Below are positions 58,267-64,000 of a DNA stretch of 64,000 bases, piece by piece. The position numbers were made by a program, and so were the translations under genes. Numbering within the stretch: position 1 is the stretch's first letter; each line of letters starts with the position of its first letter. The notes under the pieces were generated by a model that saw nothing but the letters and a program-made list of their open reading frames with translations, had not been told where the DNA came from and did no database searches. The stretch is from UMGS1387 sp045539625 (GTDB lineage: Bacteria; Bacillota; Clostridia; Oscillospirales; CAG-382), in the NCBI GenBank assembly GCA_045539625.1, contig JAZQFS010000064.1:16883-80882 (forward strand), given 5' to 3'.

Positions 58267-58818
58267 ATGAAAGAAATGCCAAAAGCGGGCTTTGTTTGTA
58301 CAGGTGAAAATGCACTTGAGCTGTCAGGTGCAATATGCTGCGGCGGACGGCTTATGAGATACTTTAACGAAAAAGGCTTTGCTACGGGAGGGTGTTATTC
58401 CTGTATAGCACCGTCAAAACAGCAGGACGTTCTTAAGGAAAGAATAATCAATCTTTGCTTGTGTAACGATGTTGTTGTGACAATCGGCTGTGAAGGCTTC
58501 AGAAGCTCGGACGTACTGCCCGATGTAATCTTGGAAATCTCAGACCGTACGGTAACGCCATTTGTAAATGGGCTGTGCGGGGAAGAATACGTTGATGCGA
58601 CTTTGAGAAAAACGGTAAAGTGCTTTCCGTCAAGGGCAACGGCGGTTATGTATGAAAACTGCCTTGTTCTCAATTTGCCCAGCGATGTGACAACGGCTCT
58701 CGGGAGACTTGCGGCACTTATGAGCTCGGTGGGATTTATTGTGGCGTCGTCAGGTAAAAAACGGCCCTTTCAGTCTGTAAATTTAGGAGAATTGACCGCC
58801 GATTTTTACACAACTTGA
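58267..58818 (+). CDS. MoaB/MogA-like (MoCF) domain protein
   Basis: 183 residues. VVVTIGCEGFRSSDVLPDVI aligns by eye with the TxGGTG-type loop of molybdopterin-binding MoaB/MogA proteins, and SRATAVMYENCLVLNLPSDV with their ALSRA...NLPGSP block, but both motifs are degenerate (GCEG for GGTG, PSDV for PGSP). Binding of molybdopterin is therefore uncertain. The first 50 residues are Cys/Gly-rich (AICCGGR, CYSC). The ATG at 58267 has CGGAGG at the right distance. No other molybdenum-cofactor genes are in the window. Confidence 0.5.
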   Translation: MKEMPKAGFVCTGENALELSGAICCGGRLMRYFNEKGFATGGCYSCIAPSKQQDVLKERIINLCLCNDVVVTIGCEGFRSSDVLPDVILEISDRTVTPFVNGLCGEEYVDATLRKTVKCFPSRATAVMYENCLVLNLPSDVTTALGRLAALMSSVGFIVASSGKKRPFQSVNLGELTADFYTT

Positions 58819-58981
58819 ATTTTTCAGCGCCATTACACCGATAGTTAATAAATAAAGTCACAATTGTTCATTGAATGTTAAACAAGTTTACTTAATTTTG
58901 GAATATAATTAACGTAAGCAAGAGATTTGTTTAACAAATTGCAAATTCACATAGATTTAGTAACAGAAAGGATGAACAAAA

Positions 58982-59671
58982 ATGGGACTTAAAATTCTCA
59001 TAGCAGACGACGATACCAATATCTGCGATTTATTGAAGCTTTATCTTGAAAACGAGGGTTATGAAATCGTAACCGCAAATGACGGCATCAAGGCTCTTTC
59101 CGCATTTAAGATTTATGAGCCTGACCTTGTGCTTCTCGACATTATGATGCCCAGAAAAGACGGCTGGCAGGTTTGCCGCGAAATCCGCGAAATGTCCTCA
59201 AAGCCCATCATTATGGTAACAGCCAAGGGCGACGTTTTTGATAAGGTTCTCGGTCTTGAGCTTGGTGCGGATGACTTTATCACAAAGCCCTTCGATATGA
59301 AGGAAGTAAGTGCAAGAGTAAAGGCAGTTCTCAGAAGATATTCGGGACATGACAACGATGACAGCGAAGTTATCAAGTTTGATAACCTTGAAATCAGCCT
59401 TCAGAAGTACGAGCTTAAGCTTGCAGGCAAGGCAGTTGACATTCCTCCCAAGGAACTTGAGCTTCTCTACTTCCTTACCTCCAACTACAACAGAGTATTC
59501 ACACGTGACCAGCTTCTTGACAAGGTTTGGGGATTTGATTACTTGGGCGACTCAAGAACAGTAGATGTACATGTAAAAAGACTGCGTGAAAAGCTTGAAG
59601 GCGTTTCCGACAAGTGGACACTTAAGACTGTATGGGGCGTAGGCTATAAGTTTGAGCTTCTTCAGCAGTAA
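58982..59671 (+). CDS. OmpR/PhoB-family response regulator, orphan
   Basis: 229 residues. Receiver domain: DDD acidic pocket near residues 9-11, phosphoacceptor Asp53 in LLDIMMP, conserved Thr in MVTAKG and Lys in ITKPFD. Winged-helix domain (about 130-226) with PPKELELLYFL and SRTVDVHVKRLREKL. AAAGGATGAACAAAA precedes the ATG. No histidine kinase gene lies next to it, and a terminator follows at once, so its kinase must be elsewhere or absent. Confidence 0.95.
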   Translation: MGLKILIADDDTNICDLLKLYLENEGYEIVTANDGIKALSAFKIYEPDLVLLDIMMPRKDGWQVCREIREMSSKPIIMVTAKGDVFDKVLGLELGADDFITKPFDMKEVSARVKAVLRRYSGHDNDDSEVIKFDNLEISLQKYELKLAGKAVDIPPKELELLYFLTSNYNRVFTRDQLLDKVWGFDYLGDSRTVDVHVKRLREKLEGVSDKWTLKTVWGVGYKFELLQQ

Positions 59672-59691
59672 GATTTAACTTAATAACATTA

Positions 59692-59745
59692 AAGGGACTG
59701 TATCAAAACGCTTTTGACAATCGCGTTGTACCGTCCCTTGTTTTT
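59692..59745 (+). terminator. Terminator-like hairpin after the response regulator
   Basis: AAGGGAC (59692-59698) pairs with GTCCCTT (59733-59739), followed by GTTTTT. Its arms also form the left end of the hairpin-array repeat. Confidence 0.7.
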
Positions 59746-59963
59746 ATATTTAGTTTAATCTATCGAGAGGAAAACCCCCGGCGAGGGTTTTCCTCTTTTT
59801 CGTCCTTTTAGGACGAAAAATTCACCTTTCCTGCGCTTTATGAAGCATAAGGAGTTTCGCCGTCTGCGGACGGCGACCAAAGACGCTGTCTTTGGAAACT
59901 GCAAGCCTTTGAAAAGGCGTGATCTAAACTTTCATAATGGTTTTGCGACAGCCTTTTTTACGC
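59692..59963. repeat. Hairpin-array repeat element
   Basis: About 270 bases with no gene. Hairpins in a row: GAGGAAAACC/GGTTTTCCTC, CGTCC/GGACG, CGCCGTC/GACGGCG, CAAAGAC/GTCTTTG and GCCTTT/AAAGGC. The left end (AAGGGACTGTATCAAAACG) and the right end (TTTTGCGACAGCCTTTTT, reverse complement AAAAAGGCTGTCGCAAAA) are imperfect inverted copies. It looks like a non-coding repetitive element, comparable in design to the one at 27400-27630. Confidence 0.65.
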
Positions 59964-59964
59964 A

Positions 59965-59998
59965 TAAAAAAGCTCAACCGCTTTGAACGGTTGAGCTT
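59965..59998 (-). terminator. Terminator of the leftward two-gene unit
   Basis: AAGCTCAACCG pairs with CGGTTGAGCTT, followed on the minus strand by six T. Confidence 0.9.
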
Positions 59999-60010
59999 TG
60001 AGTTTTTTTG

Positions 60011-62293
60011 TTAACGTCCGCCTGCAGAGCCTCCGCCGCCGGCGCCCGTTGCCGTATCGCCGTATTCTTCCTTTACTATTTCTCCCACAAGGGTTGCCGA
60101 AAGGTCGCCGATTGCGCCTACAAGGTCGCCCATTCCTGCGTGAAGAAGGTCAAGGTCGGTGTATACAAAATAGCCGCCTGAGCCGTCAGGTCCGCCAAGC
60201 CATACTTCGGTTCCGATAACCGAAACAAAGAACATCGCATCGGGCGAGCCGCCTGTGTACATTTGTACAACATACGCCATATCCTCACCGTTTATGTAGT
60301 TGTCCACTACTTCATAGGTGTATATTTCTTCGCCGCCTGTTGCTTCCTCGAGAATGTCACCAAGCATACCGTTAAGCATACCGCCCGTAAACCTGTCAAT
60401 AACACGCTTTGCAAGGTCGATTGCTTCTTCTTCGGTAATGTATTCAATTCCTGCTGTGCCGGGAAATTCGGGAAACTCAAATACGGGAACTGTGTCCTGT
60501 GTGGGGTTTTCTATTGGTGTGCCGCGCGTTTTAAGTACATCGGCATAAACGGTGTCGTCCCATTTGTAGGCTGAAGCCTCGGAGGGGGTAAAAATGTCCT
60601 TTTCCATACAAACAAGATATTCTGCAACCTTTTGATTCTTGTCCTGCAGAACCTTTGCACTGTTGGCAGCGTTATTTCTGCCTTCCTTCCACCAAGCGGT
60701 TTTTGAGGTGTCCTCAAAGGAAGCGGCTGCCGTATTTCTTGCTATGTACGAGAATTTGAGATATGCATACAGTGCACTTACCATTTCGTCAAGAGCCTTT
60801 TCGTTTGCACCGCCTGCCGCCGTTACCTTGTTGCGGTAGTCGTAGTAAATGCCCAGGGCGTCGTCCTGATATCTTATGGCGTACTCTGAAATCATTCTGT
60901 TTTCTGCGGCATCAATTCCCGTTTTTAAAGGACCTATGCCTGAAACAAAGTCCCATACAAAGCCGCCTGCTTCGAGCATTGTACCAAACAGTCCCATACC
61001 TGCCGTTATTGCACCGTCAACCTTGTCCTTGACGGTATCTCTTGCAACCTCACGTACTGCCGCCACAAAATCGTTGTCGGCTGTGGCGAATCTTTCAAAT
61101 ACGTCGGCTTCCTCGTAGTCGCTGTCCTTGACATAAATCTGAAGCGCCGAAACGGCACGCTCATTCTTGCCAAGGAAGACGAGATAGTTTTCCATTACGC
61201 TTACAAAGGTTAAAAAGCCGTCAAGTATTTTTGCACTTGAATCACCGAAGTTGTCGTATTGCTTGCCCATTTCGGTGAAAATTTCGTCGGCGAGCTTGTT
61301 GAAGTTGTTTTTGTTTTCCTTCATTGCCTTCTGTACATTCTGTACGGCATTGCTCTTCTGAAGCTTGGGGTGTTCTGCAAGTACTCTGTCAATAAACTGA
61401 CGTGTTTTGATATCTTTTATGGTTATATAATCCCGAATATCGCTTGTATGCTCGTTAATATCCATAAAGTTGTCATAAGCATCGGCGGAATTTGCAAGAA
61501 TCTTGACAAACTGCTTGTCGGTTTCCTTTATTTCCTGCTGTGAAGGAGAAATAAACGCCTTTGCAATAATCTCGGCGTAGCCCGCATCAACATAGTAGCT
61601 GTTGAAGTTTGCCGCCATCATGCAGCCCCATGCACTTGGTTCAAGGCTGAGAAGCTTGTTGGTGCAGGAAGCAAAGGTCGCACCTGTCACGCCAACAATG
61701 TAACCGCCAACCGACTGTCCTACCTCGTCAATCCAGTCAAAGCCCAGATTGCGTACTTCGTTGTGTGCTTTGTTTGCAATGGAAATGGGATTGTACATTG
61801 AAGAGGTGATGTGGATTGTTCCGTTTTCGGGCATTGCCTGAAGGTGGAAAAGCTTTACTGCAAATTCAAAGGGAAGCCACGTAACTCCGTTTTCGTATAA
61901 AACATCGTAGGGGGCGGTGTACATAATGTTGTCGCCCACATAAATTACGGAAACCTTGTCGGAATTGAGCATAAAACGTACAACGTGTCCCGTGGAGTCC
62001 GAAACGTATGCACATTCGGTAACGGTCTGATTGTATTCGTAGCTGTAGTCACCGCCTGTGACAAGTGAAAAGTCCTCGGCTTTTATGTAAACCTTGCCTG
62101 TATCCTTGGCAGATGACCGGAGCACCATAAAGTCAATGGAGCTTGTAAAGGTATTGGAATAATTGTCGGTGTGGACAACGTTAAGATTGTAGTATTTGCG
62201 AAGAGGGTATTCGCCGTCATCAGCAAAAACGGGTGCGGCACATATAAATACCATACAAAAAGCAAGTAAAAGTGAAATAAATCTTTTTTTCAT
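60011..62293 (-). CDS. Large secreted protein of unknown function
   Basis: 760 residues. The ATG at 62293 shares one base with the stop of the preceding gene (TGATG), so translation is coupled. A signal peptide (1-25, ending VFADDG) is followed by a region with copper-amine-oxidase-N-like features (about 30-170: YIKAEDFSL, YENGVTWLPFEFAVKLF), a long helical section (about 170-590) and a C-terminal beta region with a closing Gly-rich tail. I recognise no catalytic motif. It is always made together with the zinc-ribbon membrane protein encoded just upstream. Confidence 0.8.
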   Translation of the reverse strand: MKKRFISLLLAFCMVFICAAPVFADDGEYPLRKYYNLNVVHTDNYSNTFTSSIDFMVLRSSAKDTGKVYIKAEDFSLVTGGDYSYEYNQTVTECAYVSDSTGHVVRFMLNSDKVSVIYVGDNIMYTAPYDVLYENGVTWLPFEFAVKLFHLQAMPENGTIHITSSMYNPISIANKAHNEVRNLGFDWIDEVGQSVGGYIVGVTGATFASCTNKLLSLEPSAWGCMMAANFNSYYVDAGYAEIIAKAFISPSQQEIKETDKQFVKILANSADAYDNFMDINEHTSDIRDYITIKDIKTRQFIDRVLAEHPKLQKSNAVQNVQKAMKENKNNFNKLADEIFTEMGKQYDNFGDSSAKILDGFLTFVSVMENYLVFLGKNERAVSALQIYVKDSDYEEADVFERFATADNDFVAAVREVARDTVKDKVDGAITAGMGLFGTMLEAGGFVWDFVSGIGPLKTGIDAAENRMISEYAIRYQDDALGIYYDYRNKVTAAGGANEKALDEMVSALYAYLKFSYIARNTAAASFEDTSKTAWWKEGRNNAANSAKVLQDKNQKVAEYLVCMEKDIFTPSEASAYKWDDTVYADVLKTRGTPIENPTQDTVPVFEFPEFPGTAGIEYITEEEAIDLAKRVIDRFTGGMLNGMLGDILEEATGGEEIYTYEVVDNYINGEDMAYVVQMYTGGSPDAMFFVSVIGTEVWLGGPDGSGGYFVYTDLDLLHAGMGDLVGAIGDLSATLVGEIVKEEYGDTATGAGGGGSAGGR

Positions 62294-63519
62294 CACTGCT
62301 GTTCCGCCTTTCCGAACATCGCCTCATTCAGCTCGTCCATAGCACGCTGATATATTATATTGTAACCGCTGTTAAAGCCGCCGCACACGGCATCGGTAAA
62401 CTCGGGAGTGTAGTAGTTGCCCTTCCAGTCGATGGAGAAAATGTGCTTGCGTGCATATTGAATTTCAACGGTTGAGGTGCATCTTGGTGCATCAACAACG
62501 TACTGCTCCAGCATTGCAAGAAGCTGATTTTCGTCAGTGACGCTTGCAGGATCGATGCTGAGTAGCCAGAATTCAAGGTCGGGAGCGGTGATATTGTATG
62601 TAACCGAGGAAGCACCGAACAGACCGTTGATGCTCTTTCTTTCGGCGTGAATATAGGGGAGAACTGTCTTTGTAATAGGACCGTAATCGCTGTTGAAATG
62701 CTCGTCGCTCATCATATCCTTGATGTAATTGGGAAGCTCATCATAAGCATTCTGTGTTCCGTCAAGGTCAAGGCTTCCGCTGTTGAGAGTTTCAACAACA
62801 TCTTCGCTGTGCAGATAAAGAGTCACGTAGTTTCCTGCGGCAAACCATATGAAAAACAGAACTCCGAAAATTATAATATTTGCAAAAATAAAACGGAAAA
62901 TCCAAGGAACTCTGTGCTTTTTGCCGTTGGGATTTTGCTTCTTTTCCTTTTTTTGCTTTTTCTTATTTTTTCCGCCCGCAGGCTCTGCATACATTTCGGC
63001 GGGAAATTGTCCGTCGTTGACCGACCTGTAAGCTGTCTGTCCGTTTTGGGAAGGAACAGGAGCATAAATGCCGTCGGCAGATGTGTCGGGAAGGGCTGTG
63101 GGCACAGGTTGAGGTACGGGTGTATATGCACCGTCTGAATCGGGCTCGCAGACGGGGATTGTGTTTTCTTCCTCGGGCGAAGACATTGTAACAAAGCTTT
63201 CGTACTCGGTTACGGCAGGTGCCGCGGGCTGAGGTGTGGGCTGAGATACAGGCTGAACAGGTGCCTGCACAGGCGCCTGAATGGGGGCTTGTGCCGTAAT
63301 CGGTTCCGAGGGGGCACAAACGGGAGCAGGCTGTTGTGCGACAGGTACAACGATAGGCTGTACAGGCTGAGGAGTCTGAACAGGCGGAACAGGCACATTG
63401 GGTGTTGCAGGCTGTGCAGGTTTTATAACTATTGTAGAAATGTTGAAACCGCAGTTGGGACAGAAATTGACTTTTTCGGTGTCATTTTCCGTTCCGCATT
63501 GAGGGCAAAAGATTCTCAT
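62293..63519 (-). CDS. Zinc-ribbon, single-span membrane protein
   Basis: 408 residues. N-terminal zinc ribbon (FCPQCG and FCPNCG), a Pro/Gln/Val/Ala-rich low-complexity linker (about 35-190), a Lys-rich stretch (KNKKKQKKEKKQNPNGKK), one membrane span (about 207-230) and an extracellular domain (about 240-408) with a YNITAPDLEFWLL segment. AAAGGATTACCCTT precedes the start. The ribbon would be cytoplasmic and the C-terminal domain outside. Coupled to the secreted protein downstream, it might anchor, sense or help it. Confidence 0.85.
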   Translation of the reverse strand: MRIFCPQCGTENDTEKVNFCPNCGFNISTIVIKPAQPATPNVPVPPVQTPQPVQPIVVPVAQQPAPVCAPSEPITAQAPIQAPVQAPVQPVSQPTPQPAAPAVTEYESFVTMSSPEEENTIPVCEPDSDGAYTPVPQPVPTALPDTSADGIYAPVPSQNGQTAYRSVNDGQFPAEMYAEPAGGKNKKKQKKEKKQNPNGKKHRVPWIFRFIFANIIIFGVLFFIWFAAGNYVTLYLHSEDVVETLNSGSLDLDGTQNAYDELPNYIKDMMSDEHFNSDYGPITKTVLPYIHAERKSINGLFGASSVTYNITAPDLEFWLLSIDPASVTDENQLLAMLEQYVVDAPRCTSTVEIQYARKHIFSIDWKGNYYTPEFTDAVCGGFNSGYNIIYQRAMDELNEAMFGKAEQQ

Positions 63520-63787
63520 AAGGGTAATCCTTTCATATATGATATTAAGTATGCAATAATTGTACTAAAATCGGCGGGATTTGTCAATAAAAAACAGCTT
63601 GAAATTTATATAATAATAAATGTATAAAAGAAGCCACAAGCGGGAAAGATACTGATAATGTGAATATAATACCGAGTGTGATTGGCATAATGGGGCTGCT
63701 AATGACATTTTTTGACAAATAATGCACATTTTGGGAAGCTGAGTTTTGTACCATTTTGACAAATCGGCAAAAAAGCGAAAAAAACTC
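63520..63787. other. AT-rich region upstream of the rRNA promoters
   Basis: No gene seen. Two TTGACA hexamers (63712-63717 and 63756-63761) lack matching -10 boxes. The A/T tracts near the promoters could act as UP elements. Confidence 0.4.
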
Positions 63788-63817
63788 TTGACAAATGTAT
63801 GGCTGTTGTGGTAATAT
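63788..63817 (+). promoter_or_regulatory. rRNA operon promoter P1
   Basis: TTGACA at 63788-63793 and TAATAT at 63812-63817, 18-base spacer. Confidence 0.7.
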
Positions 63818-63891
63818 ATTCAAGCGCTCGAGAGAGCTGGCACAACCGAGAAGCGAGTCAAAAACTTTTTTAAGAAAAATAAAAAAAGTAC

Positions 63892-63920
63892 TTGACAAGG
63901 AGATAAGGTTGTGATATAAT
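63892..63920 (+). promoter_or_regulatory. rRNA operon promoter P2
   Basis: TTGACA at 63892-63897 and TATAAT at 63915-63920, 17-base spacer. A second strong promoter about 100 bases downstream of the first is typical of rrn operons. Confidence 0.85.
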
Positions 63921-64000
63921 AACAAAGCTGTCCGCGAGAGCGGGAAGCGAACGGACCTTGAAAATTGAACAACGAAAGACGAGAAAACAAAGCCCTTGAA
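63921..64000 (+). other. Leader of an rRNA operon, partial
   Basis: The sequence after P2 contains GTCCGCGAGAGCGGGAAGC and CCTTGAAAATTGAACAAC, the kind of leader that precedes 16S rRNA in Clostridia. The 16S gene itself is beyond the window. Confidence 0.7.

Overview
The window reads as chromosomal DNA of a low-to-moderate GC anaerobic Firmicute, most likely an uncultured gut or rumen Clostridia (Oscillospirales/Eubacteriales type). The reasons are strong AGGAGG-type ribosome sites, near-consensus sigma-A promoters, U-tailed terminators, a dimeric-type GlyRS, a rubrerythrin/flavodiiron/ferritin oxygen defence set, SLH-anchored carbohydrate enzymes and many AraC regulators. No IS transposase, tRNA, intact prophage or CRISPR array was recognised.

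Layout. 1-10.5 kb: a secreted protein with three internal repeats, a 38-residue peptide, an AraC regulator and a 1780-residue SLH/GH99-like multidomain enzyme. 10.6-16.2 kb: a glycan cluster with two SGNH hydrolases, a TIM-barrel isomerase, a GH28-like beta-helix enzyme and an AraC gene, divergent from a GH29 fucosidase. 16.2-24.0 kb: a segment bounded by 250-bp inverted copies, explained best as an inversion with staggered breaks. It holds a zinc-ribbon membrane protein, a large secreted SGNH esterase, pnuC with an attenuator leader, ferritin, rubredoxin, flavodiiron protein and a PepSY protein. 24.2-25.7 kb: rubrerythrin with a second, displaced rubrerythrin 3' end about 0.8 kb away, as left by insertion of a now decayed element. 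25.8-27.6 kb: YigZ, a second isomerase and a cruciform-like repeat element. 27.6-30.1 kb: the rpmG-secE-nusG-rplK-rplA operon. 30.2-44.3 kb: scattered single genes (GH20-like, beta-lactamase-like hydrolase, AI-2E exporter, plsY-metY, antiporter, an amino-sugar deacetylase/deaminase pair, three AraC or XRE regulators, a transglutaminase-like protein). 44.4-58.8 kb: housekeeping genes (lon, engB, lysA, glyQS, hisS, aspS) mixed with a SLOG/XRE pair sharing palindromic operators. 58.9-64.0 kb: an orphan OmpR-type regulator, a second hairpin-array repeat, a secreted-protein/zinc-ribbon pair and, at the very end, tandem promoters and leader of an rRNA operon whose 16S gene lies outside the window.

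How it works together. The sugar clusters look like small AraC-controlled units for fucose-, uronate- and amino-sugar-containing glycans. The oxygen-defence genes (ferritin, rubrerythrin) and the PepSY gene share a TTGTAATCGTTACAA-like palindrome near their promoters, suggesting one PerR/Fur-family regulon. The repeats and rearrangement scars between 16 and 28 kb mark the most recently reshuffled part of the window. All family assignments were made by reading motifs, without database searches.
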